Part shown: piece after piece, positions 36,699-45,320 of the stretch | Layout: each line of letters opens with the position of its first letter | How positions within the stretch are numbered: position 1 is the stretch's first letter | Assembly: GCF_019711355.1 (NCBI RefSeq) | Contig: NZ_CP081297.1 | Location: 682,001 to 746,000 of the forward strand | DNA from: Qipengyuania psychrotolerans | GTDB lineage: Bacteria; Pseudomonadota; Alphaproteobacteria; Sphingomonadales; Sphingomonadaceae | Direction: 5' to 3' | Length of the DNA: 64,000 nucleotides | The notes under the pieces: generated by a model | The model's database searches: none | Told to the model about the DNA's origin: nothing | What the model saw: the letters and a program-made list of their open reading frames with translations, nothing else | Made by a program: the position numbers and the translations under genes

Positions 36699-37871
36699 TT
36701 AGAGGGCGTCCCCGGCAGCGACGCCGCTGGCCCAGGCCCATTGGAAATTATACCCGCCAAGCCAGCCAGTTACGTCTACCGCTTCGCCAATTGCGAAAAG
36801 TCCGGGGACGGACTTGGACTCCATGGTTTTGGACGAAAGTTCCGCAGTTGCGATGCCGCCGACGGTGACTTCGGCCTTGGCGAAGCCCTCGGTTCCATTG
36901 GGCCGGAACTCCCAGCGTTTAAGCTTCTGTCCGGCAGCACGCAGTGCTTTGTCCGGAGCATTGCCAAGCTCAGTCTCGACACCCAGCTTCTCGGTTAAGA
37001 TATCCGCAAGACGGGCGGGCAGCGCTTCGCGAAGCAAGCTGCGAACGCTTGAGCGCGGTGCAAGCTGCTTTTGCTCTACCAGCCAGTCAGGATCTTCATT
37101 CGGCACAAAATCGATAAGAACCGGCTCTCCCGGCTGCCAATAAGAAGAAGCCTGAAGGATCGCAGGTCCCGACAGGCCGCGGTGGGTGAACAGCGCCGCT
37201 TCGGGAAAACTTGCCTTCCCAGCGGTGGCCAGCACAGACGCAGAGACGCCCGATATTTCTCGGAAAAGTACCTCTTCTCCGCCCAGCGTCAGAGGAACGA
37301 GGGCAGGGCGCGGCTCGACAATCTTTAGGCCGAACTGGCGGGCAAGATCATAGGCAAAACCGGTGGCACCCATTTTCGGGATTGAAGGCCCGCCGGTTGC
37401 AATGACCAGAGAGTGGGCGCCGTAGACCCCGGCCTGCGTAGTGACGATGAAACCTTCATTGTGCGTGACGTCGCTCACTTCTTCGTCGCAGCGGATCGTG
37501 ACATCGCCCTTGTCGCATTCGTCCAGCAGCATCTCAACGATCTGCTTGGAAGAGCCATCGCAGAAAAGCTGGCCGAGGGTCTTCTCGTGCCAGGCGATGT
37601 CGTAGCTTTCGACCAGATCGAGGAAATCGCGGGCCGTGTACCTTGCCAGCGCGCTCTTGGCGAAGTGCGGATTGCCTGAGAGGTAATTCGCGGGACCGGC
37701 ACCGATGTTCGTAAAGTTGCAGCGTCCGCCGCCTGAAATCAGGATCTTCTTGCCCGGCTTTTCGGCTTTTTCCAGCACAAGCACGCGCTTGCCGCGCTGC
37801 CCTGCGCGCGCCGCGCACATCAGCCCGGCAGCGCCTCCGCCAAGGATTATCGCATCGAATATATCGGCCAC
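36699..37871 (-). CDS. BaiN/RdsA-type NAD(P)/FAD-dependent oxidoreductase (HI0933 family)
   Basis: 390 residues. It starts with the dinucleotide fold ILGGGAAGLMCAARAGQRG, then KKILISGGGRCNFTN, the HI0933 signature, and ends GWLGGYNFQWAWASGVAAGDAL. Family members reduce unsaturated ring substrates or act as flavoprotein reductases; the physiological role here is unknown. It directly follows the APC permease (no gap), so the two genes are co-transcribed. Confidence 0.88.
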   Translation of the reverse strand: MADIFDAIILGGGAAGLMCAARAGQRGKRVLVLEKAEKPGKKILISGGGRCNFTNIGAGPANYLSGNPHFAKSALARYTARDFLDLVESYDIAWHEKTLGQLFCDGSSKQIVEMLLDECDKGDVTIRCDEEVSDVTHNEGFIVTTQAGVYGAHSLVIATGGPSIPKMGATGFAYDLARQFGLKIVEPRPALVPLTLGGEEVLFREISGVSASVLATAGKASFPEAALFTHRGLSGPAILQASSYWQPGEPVLIDFVPNEDPDWLVEQKQLAPRSSVRSLLREALPARLADILTEKLGVETELGNAPDKALRAAGQKLKRWEFRPNGTEGFAKAEVTVGGIATAELSSKTMESKSVPGLFAIGEAVDVTGWLGGYNFQWAWASGVAAGDAL

Positions 37872-39152
37872 TCAGGCCTCGTCTGTCACGGTTCCGGACT
37901 TTTGCCGTGATGCAAAAAAGTACAGCACCGTTCCTGCCGCAAGAATGCCGGCCAGCGTAGTCCAGGCCTGCGCATCTGCATGCGAGGCGATCCATATCGT
38001 GCTTGCCAAGGCCACGATGCTGATCGCGATATCGACGAGGCCAATGCGCCCTTCTCTCCGTTCGATCAGCGGCAAGGCGGCAGAGCAGATAAAGTAGGTC
38101 ATCAGTCGGCTCAGTGTTCCGGCAACTGCCAGCACCTCGAACCCGGCCCAGAAGCCGAACAGAATGCCGCCCACTCCGTAAAAAATGATCGCATTGGCGG
38201 GCGTGCCCCAGCGAGAGATCCGCATGAACCATTCGGGCAGCATGCCTTGTTCCGCCATGCCGTAGATCATGCGCGGCGTGCCGATCCCGCCATTGAAGGT
38301 GTTCGCCCCGATGGAAATCGCCGCGCCAAAAACGATAACCATCGTACCGAACGTGCCCATCACCTCACCAGCGGCCGCGGCCAAGGAATTCGGGGCGTCG
38401 CTTTCACCGGGTGAGATTGCCAGATAGGCCCAGATTACCGCCATATACAGCAAGGTGACAACGGCGAGGCCGGTCAGCAGGGCCAGGGGTACATCCCGCT
38501 TGGGCCGTTTCATTTCGCCAGCCGAAAACGTGACCACCTCGAAACCGATGAAGGCATAGATGGTGAGGAGAACAACGGTCTCTGTTTCGCCGAACTGGGG
38601 CAGGACGATGGGTCCGCCGCTTGCTCCGGTCCACAGCGCGGCCCCGAACAGAAGCACCAAGGGGGCAAATTTGGCGATGGTCATCAGGCCGAGTGTGCCG
38701 ACTGACTGACGCATTCCGAACAGGTTGATGGCCACTGTCGCCGCGATGAAAAGCCCGACGGCAACCGGACGAACGCCGGGCTGATCAAGGACCGGCCAGA
38801 TCGCCGCGAGATAAGTCACCATGACGTGCGTGTTGGCTGCGAGTGTGACAATCGACGACGCGAGACGGGCCCAGCCGGCCTGGAACCCCACGAAGCTCCC
38901 GAAGGCCGCCTTGCCGTAAAGAACGGGACCGCCGCTGTGATCGAACCGGCTGGCCAGCCGCGCAAATACCAAAATCAACGGCATGAACAGCACGCCGCCC
39001 ACAAGCATCATCCAGGGTGCGAAGCTTCCGACCGCGGCGACCAACACTGCCGGGAGGGCGAATATTCCGGCCCCGATCATGCCATTTACCGGAAAAAGGG
39101 CGGTGCCCCAGAAACCAACCGTGCGCGGCGGTGCAATCTTTTGTTCACTCAT
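37872..39152 (-). CDS. APC-family amino-acid permease
   Basis: 426 residues with about twelve hydrophobic helices. The N-terminal helix reads NGMIGAGIFALP, the APC substrate-binding motif, and the sixth helix region holds YAFIGFEVVTFSAGEM. It should carry an amino acid or amine across the inner membrane with H+. It diverges from uvrC and abuts the BaiN-type gene downstream. Confidence 0.9.
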   Translation of the reverse strand: MSEQKIAPPRTVGFWGTALFPVNGMIGAGIFALPAVLVAAVGSFAPWMMLVGGVLFMPLILVFARLASRFDHSGGPVLYGKAAFGSFVGFQAGWARLASSIVTLAANTHVMVTYLAAIWPVLDQPGVRPVAVGLFIAATVAINLFGMRQSVGTLGLMTIAKFAPLVLLFGAALWTGASGGPIVLPQFGETETVVLLTIYAFIGFEVVTFSAGEMKRPKRDVPLALLTGLAVVTLLYMAVIWAYLAISPGESDAPNSLAAAAGEVMGTFGTMVIVFGAAISIGANTFNGGIGTPRMIYGMAEQGMLPEWFMRISRWGTPANAIIFYGVGGILFGFWAGFEVLAVAGTLSRLMTYFICSAALPLIERREGRIGLVDIAISIVALASTIWIASHADAQAWTTLAGILAAGTVLYFFASRQKSGTVTDEA

Positions 39153-39215
39153 GGATGGGGGATGGCGTTAAACTGCACTTTGCACAAGCGCATGGCCCGC
39201 ACTATCTCCCATGTC

Positions 39216-41159
39216 ATGTCGCGCAGCAAGGCAGGTTCCCCGAACGACCCACGAGGCAAGGAGCGGTTCCACGAAGGAAACGCCACGAAGACGGTCGCCA
39301 GTGCGCAGCCCGATCTGGAGGCAGGCATTACCGCCATTCGTGAGACGGTGAAAACGCTCAAACCGCGGCCAGGCGTTTACCGGATGCTCGATACGCGAGG
39401 CGATGTTCTGTACGTCGGCAAAGCGCGCAGCCTGAAGGCGCGGGTCGCCAATTATACGCAAGTAAACGGCCTGACCAATCGTCTCCAGCGTATGGTCAGC
39501 CAATGCCGCGCGATGGAAATCGTGGTCACCAATTCGGAGGCCGAGGCGCTGCTGCTCGAGGCGCAGTTGATCAAGCGGTACCGCCCGCCGTTCAACGTGC
39601 TGCTGCGTGATGACAAGAGCTTCCCGTTCATTCTGCTGCGCGCCGACCATGCCTATCCCCGCATCAGCAAGCATCGCGGTGCACGGCGGGCCAAAGGCAA
39701 CTATTACGGCCCGTTCGCCAGTGCCGGATCGGTCAACAAGACGCTGAACGCGCTGCAGAAACTGTTCTTGCTGAGAAGCTGCACCGACAGCTTCTTCAAC
39801 AACCGCGACCGCCCATGCCTGCTCTATCAGATCAAGCGCTGCTCGGCCCCGTGCGTCGGTCGGATTGACGAGGAGGGCTATGCCAGCCTGGTGGCAGAGG
39901 CGAAGGAGTTTCTGTCGGGCAAATCCGGTGCGGTCCAGGCCAACATCGAAAAGCAGATGGCAAAGGCCGCAGAGGAGCTCGACTTCGAGACCGCTGCCAT
40001 CCTGCGCGACCGCCTCCGCGCGGCGACTTTCATTCAGGGTTCGCAGGCCATCAACGCCAGCGGGGTGGGTGATGCCGATGTTTTCGCGCTTGCGGCCAAG
40101 GGTGGGCAAATCGGCGTGCAGGCGTTTTTCATCCGCGGCGGCCAGAACTGGGGTCACAAGGCTTTCTTCCCCAAGAATACCGGTGACATCGGCGAGGACG
40201 AGGTGCTGTCCGACGTGCTGCTCCAATTCTACGAGGAAGTTCCGCCGCCGAAGAATATCCTCGTCGACCGCGAACTGGCAGAGCAGAACCTGATGGCTGA
40301 AGCGCTCGCCGAAAAGGCGGGCCATGCGGTCGCAATTTCTATCCCGCAGCGCGGCGACCGGCGCAAGCTGATGAGCCAGGCGCAGCGCAATGCGGTGGAA
40401 TCACTCGAGCGCAGATTGGCGGAAAGCGGGACCAAGGCAAAAATACTGCGTGAAATGACCGAATTTCTCGAGCTGGATGAAGTGCCGCAGCGTATCGAGA
40501 TTTACGATAACAGCCATATCCAGGGCCAGAACGCGCTCGGCGCGATGGTCGTCGCCAGTCCCGAGGGGTTCGAGAAAAGCCAGTACCGCAAGTTCAACAT
40601 CAAAACCGCGCAGACCAATGATGATTTTGGCATGATGCGCGAAGTCATGGGGCGCCGCTTCAGCCGCGCCATGAAAGACGATCCCGACCGCGAGAAAGTG
40701 GGCGTGTGGCCGGATCTCGTTCTCATCGATGGCGGCAAGGGACAGATGACTGCCGTGCGCGAGACGCTGGAAGAACTGGGCATCGAAGACGTGCCCCTCA
40801 TTGCGATCGCCAAGGGCCCGCATCACGGCCGCGAAGGCCGCGAGGTATTTCATTTCCCCGATGGCCGCGAAAAGACGCTTCCGGTCAATTCGCAGGTGCT
40901 GTTTCACTTGCAGAATTTGCGCGACGAAGTGCACCGCTTCGCCATCGGAGCCCACCGCGCAAAGCGAAGCCGCGGCATCACGGCGTCACCTCTTGATGAG
41001 ATTCCTGGCATTGGGCCGGCACGCAAACGCGCGCTCTTGCTGCATTTCGGAACGGCCGGGAAGGTTCGGGCTGCCGCGCTCGATGATCTGAGGCGGGCGC
41101 CGGGAATTTCGCATCTCGTCGCACAGCAAATCTACGATTTTTACCACGCTGGCGGCTAG
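39216..41159 (+). CDS. uvrC: Excinuclease ABC subunit C
   Basis: About 647 residues from the ATG at 39216; ATGs at 39192 and 39162 are in frame and the choice is uncertain, as none has a strong ribosome site. The far longer open frame to 38826 is antisense to the permease. The protein has the GIY-YIG nuclease (PGVYRMLDTRGDVLYVGKA), UVR motif, RNase H-like endonuclease (EIYDNSHIQGQNALGAMVV) and a C-terminal helix-hairpin-helix (IPGIGPARKRALLLHFG). It makes both incisions in nucleotide excision repair. I see no clear SOS box upstream. Confidence 0.95.
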   Translation: MSRSKAGSPNDPRGKERFHEGNATKTVASAQPDLEAGITAIRETVKTLKPRPGVYRMLDTRGDVLYVGKARSLKARVANYTQVNGLTNRLQRMVSQCRAMEIVVTNSEAEALLLEAQLIKRYRPPFNVLLRDDKSFPFILLRADHAYPRISKHRGARRAKGNYYGPFASAGSVNKTLNALQKLFLLRSCTDSFFNNRDRPCLLYQIKRCSAPCVGRIDEEGYASLVAEAKEFLSGKSGAVQANIEKQMAKAAEELDFETAAILRDRLRAATFIQGSQAINASGVGDADVFALAAKGGQIGVQAFFIRGGQNWGHKAFFPKNTGDIGEDEVLSDVLLQFYEEVPPPKNILVDRELAEQNLMAEALAEKAGHAVAISIPQRGDRRKLMSQAQRNAVESLERRLAESGTKAKILREMTEFLELDEVPQRIEIYDNSHIQGQNALGAMVVASPEGFEKSQYRKFNIKTAQTNDDFGMMREVMGRRFSRAMKDDPDREKVGVWPDLVLIDGGKGQMTAVRETLEELGIEDVPLIAIAKGPHHGREGREVFHFPDGREKTLPVNSQVLFHLQNLRDEVHRFAIGAHRAKRSRGITASPLDEIPGIGPARKRALLLHFGTAGKVRAAALDDLRRAPGISHLVAQQIYDFYHAGG

Positions 41160-41179
41160 GTCGCGCGATGAATCCAAAA

Positions 41180-41193
41180 TTGCGCTAGATCAA
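41180..41193 (+). promoter_or_regulatory. Probable FNR/FixK-type box upstream of the universal stress protein
   Basis: TTGCGCTAGATCAA is a 14-base near-palindrome matching the FNR/FixK pattern TTGAT-N4-ATCAA: the right half-site is perfect and the left keeps TTG. Its centre is about 92 bp before the usp start codon, leaving room for an activator position near -41 and a short leader. Confidence 0.65.
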
Positions 41194-41278
41194 TGAAGCG
41201 GGTCTGAAATCCGATACAATTGCTGTCACCAAGCCCCGAAAACCGTTTTCGGGCGCAACCGAGCTTTGGAGACATGCC

Positions 41279-42097
41279 ATGAAATCGATCCTGTTCAATG
41301 CCTATGCCGACACGGGCCATTCGCGGCGGCTCGACGTGGCGCTCGACCTTGCGCGGGCATTCGACGCCCATCTGACGATCGTCAACGCTATGCCCTACGA
41401 AGCGGCTGGCACGATTGATCCCTATGGAGCAGCTTTCGCCGCGATGGTCCCGATCTGGCAAAAAGAAGCCAAGCAGCTGAAAGTCGATACCGAAGCTGAT
41501 CTGGAGAACGAGGGTGTCCCGTGGAACTGGGTAGATTCCGCTGGACCAGTCTCCCTCTCGCTTTTGCGACATTCGACGCTTTCCGATCTCGTTATCCTGG
41601 GAGAAAAAGAGCCCAGAGGGGGCGGCAAGGCACCATCTTTCACGGCCGGTGAGGTTGCCCTCGGAACAGATTGCCCGGTTCTGGTGGTGCCCGATGATTG
41701 CAATCGGCTGGACTTTGACAAGCCGGCGATCGTCGCGTGGGATGGCTCTTCGGAATCCTCTCATGCGCTGCGGGCCGCAGTGCCGTTATTGGCAAAGGTA
41801 AGCGCTGTATTCCTTGTGACCGTATCCAAGAGCAAGAAAGATCAGGACAGGTTCGACCTCCCGCCCATACGCGGCGCCGACTACCTCGCGCGGCATGGCA
41901 TATCGTGTGAGATCGTCAGTATTGCGGAGGATGCGCAGGGCGTCGCCCACGCAATCCAGTCTGCTGCCGACGCACGCGGTGCCGGTTTGATCGTGATGGG
42001 AGCCTATGGGCGCCTGCGGCTGGCCGAACGACTGTTTGGCGGAGTGACCCGGGCAATGCTGTCGGATGTGAAAGTCCCGCTGCTGCTCAAGCATTAG
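41279..42097 (+). CDS. Universal stress protein, two UspA domains
   Basis: 272 residues in two Usp folds (about 1-140 and 150-272). The second ends IVMGAYGRLRLAERLFGGVTRAML, the G-2x-G-9x-G ATP-binding motif, while the first lacks a clear version. Tandem Usp proteins in alphaproteobacteria are often induced at low oxygen; a probable FNR/FixK box at 41180-41193 agrees. It is monocistronic and ends in a strong terminator. Confidence 0.9.
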   Translation: MKSILFNAYADTGHSRRLDVALDLARAFDAHLTIVNAMPYEAAGTIDPYGAAFAAMVPIWQKEAKQLKVDTEADLENEGVPWNWVDSAGPVSLSLLRHSTLSDLVILGEKEPRGGGKAPSFTAGEVALGTDCPVLVVPDDCNRLDFDKPAIVAWDGSSESSHALRAAVPLLAKVSAVFLVTVSKSKKDQDRFDLPPIRGADYLARHGISCEIVSIAEDAQGVAHAIQSAADARGAGLIVMGAYGRLRLAERLFGGVTRAMLSDVKVPLLLKH

Positions 42098-42112
42098 GCA
42101 GAGGCCAGACGA

Positions 42113-42147
42113 AAAAGGGGCCGCGGATCGCTCCGCAGCCCCTTTGT
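42113..42147. terminator. Rho-independent terminator, probably bidirectional
   Basis: AAAGGGGC at 42114-42121 pairs with GCCCCTTT at 42138-42145, and GCGGA pairs with TCCGC inside it. It lies between the convergent usp and DEAD-box genes, with A-rich and T-rich flanks suited to both strands. Confidence 0.88.
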
Positions 42148-42159
42148 CAGTCACAATAA

Positions 42160-43989
42160 TCAGTCGCCTTTCGGCTTGCCCTTGAACTTGGGTTTGCCGC
42201 CAAAAGGCTTACCGCCCGGCTTGCCCTTAAAGCCGCCAGGCTTGCCCTTCTTGAACGGTGCGCCGCCCTTGTTGCCGCCGGGACCCTTGCCGAAGGGCTT
42301 GGGGCGAGCCTTGTGGCTACCGCCGCCGCCGCCGCCACCGCCGCTGTGTTCACGCCGGTTCTGGCGTGCTTCGATACGGGGGCCGTCAGGCGCTTCTTCA
42401 ATCAGGATTGCATCCTGCTCGTCGTCGGTATCTGCCGTGCGCGCGATCGCGTCGGAGAACTTGCCTGCGGCGGCCTTGGGGACCTGGAACCAGGTTTCAT
42501 GCTGGCCGATCCGGATCGCACCAATTTCATTACGGGTGATGTGTCCGCGACGACATAGCAGCGGCAGGATCCAGCGCGCCTCAGCATTCTGGCGGCGACC
42601 GACGCCGATCCTGTACCAGACAATGTCCTCGAAACCGGGGCGATGACGCTCGGCCTGAGCCTTGTCGCGCGCCTCCGGCGTGTTCGCCACCAGCTCTTCG
42701 GGCTGGGGCATCCGCATACGATGCGTATTGACCAGTGCAGCAGCGATATCTTCTGGCGCCATCCGGCTGAGCAGATCGGCGGCAAGTTCGCGGTCGTCTT
42801 CGCTGAATTCGCGCGGTTCGGTCAGCTTTTCCATCAAGCGCGTGCGATCCTTCTTGCGGATCTGCTCGGGCGAGGGGGCGTCCATCCATTCAGCAGCGAT
42901 CTTCGCGCCGCGCAGCATGCCTTCGACCCGCTTGCGGCGGTTGTAAGGCACAATAATGGCAGCGGTGCCCTTCTTGCCTGCACGGCCGGTACGACCCGAA
43001 CGGTGCTGAAGCGTCTCGGCATCACGCGGAATTTCGACGTGGATCACCAGGCTGAGTGTAGGCAGGTCCAGCCCGCGTGCCGCGACGTCGGTCGCAACAC
43101 AGACACGGGCACGGCGGTCGCGCATGGCCTGAAGTGCCTGGTTGCGTTCCTGCTGTGAATGTTCGCCAGACAGCGCGACGGCGGTGAAGCCGCGTTCCTG
43201 CAGGGTCGAATGGAAGCGGCGCACATTGTCGCGGGTTGCGCAGAACAGGATGGCTGTTTCGGCCTCGTGGAAGCGCAGCAGATTGACCACGGCGTTCTCG
43301 ATTTCGGCAGGAGAAACGGTGATCGCCTGATAGCTGATATCGCCGTGTCCGCGATCTTCGCCGCGCAGCGAAAGGCGCAGGGCCTTTTGCTGATAGCGTT
43401 CGGCAAGCCGTTCGATCTGACGGGGGATAGTGGCAGAAAACAGCAGCGTGCGGCGGGTTTCGGGCGATGCGTCGAGAATTTCTTCCAGATCGTCGCGGAA
43501 ACCCATGTCGAGCATTTCGTCCGCTTCATCGAGGACTGCACCGATCAGGCCGGACAGGTCCAGCGCTCCGCGTTCGAGATGGTCGCGCAGGCGGCCCGGC
43601 GTTCCGACCACGATGGCGGGGCCAGTCCGTAGCGCGCGGCGTTCCTTGCTGGCGTCCATGCCGCCAACACATGTAGCAATCCGAAGACCTGCCTTGGCGT
43701 AAAGCCAGCCAAGTTCGCGGCTGACCTGCAACGCCAGCTCGCGCGTCGGTGCGATGACCAGCGCCAGCGGCTTTTCAACCAGCGCAAGATCGGTGGTTTC
43801 CGCCAGCAGGGCTTCAGCCAGTGCAAGGCCGAATGCGACCGTCTTGCCGCTCCCGGTCTGTGCGGACACCAGAAGGTCGCGTCCGTGCGCATCGGGCGCA
43901 ATGGTTGCCGCCTGAACGGGGGTAAGGTCGGTATAGCCGCGCTCAGTCAGCGCTTCGCCGATCAACGGCGGGAGATTTTCGAAAGACAT
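42160..43989 (-). CDS. DEAD-box RNA helicase with DbpA-type RNA-binding domain and Gly/Lys tail
   Basis: 609 residues. Q motif TPVQAATI, motif I SAQTGSGKT (42-50), PTRELALQ, motif II VLDEADEML, motif III FSATIP and motif VI HRSGRTGRAG are all present. After about residue 450 a DbpA/CsdA-like RNA-binding domain follows (YRIGVGRRQNAEARWILPLLCRRGHI). The tail is rich in Gly, Lys and Pro (HSGGGGGGGGSHK, then GKPGG repeats). It resembles CsdA/DeaD helicases used in ribosome assembly and cold growth. A small hairpin in its 5' leader may affect expression. Confidence 0.92.
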   Translation of the reverse strand: MSFENLPPLIGEALTERGYTDLTPVQAATIAPDAHGRDLLVSAQTGSGKTVAFGLALAEALLAETTDLALVEKPLALVIAPTRELALQVSRELGWLYAKAGLRIATCVGGMDASKERRALRTGPAIVVGTPGRLRDHLERGALDLSGLIGAVLDEADEMLDMGFRDDLEEILDASPETRRTLLFSATIPRQIERLAERYQQKALRLSLRGEDRGHGDISYQAITVSPAEIENAVVNLLRFHEAETAILFCATRDNVRRFHSTLQERGFTAVALSGEHSQQERNQALQAMRDRRARVCVATDVAARGLDLPTLSLVIHVEIPRDAETLQHRSGRTGRAGKKGTAAIIVPYNRRKRVEGMLRGAKIAAEWMDAPSPEQIRKKDRTRLMEKLTEPREFSEDDRELAADLLSRMAPEDIAAALVNTHRMRMPQPEELVANTPEARDKAQAERHRPGFEDIVWYRIGVGRRQNAEARWILPLLCRRGHITRNEIGAIRIGQHETWFQVPKAAAGKFSDAIARTADTDDEQDAILIEEAPDGPRIEARQNRREHSGGGGGGGGSHKARPKPFGKGPGGNKGGAPFKKGKPGGFKGKPGGKPFGGKPKFKGKPKGD

Positions 43990-44259
43990 GGTAACTCACG
44001 TGTGAAAGCCGCGCCGCATTGCGGCGAAGGGGGGAAACTGGGGCAATAGATGCGCGCCATTCCCTTTGTTCCGAAGAGGTGTGAGCGAGCAAAATGGACG
44101 CTGGGCGCACTGCGCCGTCATTGCGTTCCGAGCGCCTATAGCGCGAAAACGCCCGCTTGGCTTGCAGTTTTTTTGCATGTGCGAAATGGAGGGGGCGACT
44201 TTGGCCCGATCCCCTTCATGCGAGGGGATAATTTTGCGCAGGCAGGGGTCAGTACCCGC
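43990..44259. other. 270-base intergenic region between helicase and tesB
   Basis: It contains the helicase promoter and leader. A perfect hairpin, CGCCGC at 44012-44017 with GCGGCG at 44021-44026, sits about 22 bp before the helicase start codon. I see no small gene and no T-run terminator for tesB. Confidence 0.5.
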
Positions 44260-45177
44260 CTATTTCAAAGCGCGGCGGATCACGCCCTCCTGGGCTACGC
44301 TGGCGACCAGCTCGCCTGCACGATTGAAGATGCGGCCGCGGTTGAAGCCTCTGCCACCGCCGGACCAGGGGCTGTCGGTGGAGTAAAGCAGCCACTCGTC
44401 GGCGCGAGCAGGGCGGTGGAACCAGATCGTGTGATCGAGGCTGGCACCTTTAAGCTCGCCGCGCGCCCAACTGAGACCGTGGGGCAGGGCGCTAGTGCCC
44501 AGCAGCGTGAAGTCGCTGGCGTAGGCTATGACCGCGCGGTGCAGGGCCGGTTCGTCCTCGATGGCGGGCAGCGGGGCGACAGTGCGGAACCAGCTATGGG
44601 CAAGCGGTTCGCGCGGCTCTGCATTCATCCAGTGCAACTTGCCGGAGGTGCGCATTTCGATCGGGCGCGGGCGGAGCATCAGCGTGCGCTGGACCTCGGA
44701 AACTTCGCCCATTTTTTCGAGGAAGCGGCGGCGCAGTTCGCTGTCTGAAACGAGGTCCTCGGGCGGCGGCACGTCGGGCATGGGGCTGTCCACATGCTCC
44801 AGCCCCTCTTCGGGCCGCTGGAAACTGGCAGTTAGGTTGAGGATGGCCGAAGGCTCGCCGTCGCCGACCTGTTGGCGGGCAACCACCCGGCGATTGGCGA
44901 AGCTGCGTCCATCGAAGTCTGCGGCGACGGTATAGTCGATATCGACGCCTTCGCGCCCGCCGCGCAGGAAGTAGGCGTGGAGCGAATGTGCCTCCATCCC
45001 TTCGGGCGCGGTGGCCTGTGCGGCTTGCAGGGCCTGCGCGACAACCTGTCCACCGAAGACGCGCCCGACTCCCCCCGGTTGCTGGCGTCCCGCAAAGCGG
45101 CTTTCGCCAGCGGGCGCTACGGTCAGCAGGCGGACAAGTCCGGCGATCAGCTGTTCAGGTGTCTTGGTCTGGGTCAC
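44260..45177 (-). CDS. tesB: Acyl-CoA thioesterase II
   Basis: 305 residues, a double hotdog protein. It has the TesB features QPGGVGRVFGGQVVAQALQAA near the N-terminus, LHAYFLRGG in the first hotdog and SLDHTIWFHRP with LYSTDSP in the second. It hydrolyses medium- to long-chain acyl-CoA in the cytoplasm. It appears to be a single-gene unit. Confidence 0.94.
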   Translation of the reverse strand: MTQTKTPEQLIAGLVRLLTVAPAGESRFAGRQQPGGVGRVFGGQVVAQALQAAQATAPEGMEAHSLHAYFLRGGREGVDIDYTVAADFDGRSFANRRVVARQQVGDGEPSAILNLTASFQRPEEGLEHVDSPMPDVPPPEDLVSDSELRRRFLEKMGEVSEVQRTLMLRPRPIEMRTSGKLHWMNAEPREPLAHSWFRTVAPLPAIEDEPALHRAVIAYASDFTLLGTSALPHGLSWARGELKGASLDHTIWFHRPARADEWLLYSTDSPWSGGGRGFNRGRIFNRAGELVASVAQEGVIRRALK

Positions 45178-45262
45178 GCGCAGGCTTTGCGATGCACAAT
45201 TCGCAGCGTCAAGCGAGTAGGGCTAGCTGCCCGAAAAGCAAAACCGGTTGTTGAACGCCAAG

Positions 45263-45299
45263 AAAAAAGGACGGCGGCACCCTTGGATGCCGCCGCCCT
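45263..45299 (-). terminator. Rho-independent terminator after hppA
   Basis: Read on the - strand, a GC-rich stem (GGGCGGCGGCA pairing with TGCCGCCGTCC, one G-T wobble) is followed by six T residues. It lies 21 bp past the hppA stop. Confidence 0.9.
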
Positions 45300-45320
45300 C
45301 TGGCGTCTTGAAGGTTAAGA

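Noticed and set aside
38826..39215. N-terminal extension of UvrC
   Set aside because: The extra residues are antisense to the APC permease start region and are not seen in UvrC proteins; the normal protein length is reached from 39216.
39153..39215. SOS (LexA) box upstream of uvrC
   Set aside because: No GTTC-N7-GTTC or GAAC-N7-GAAC spacing is present in the short intergenic stretch.
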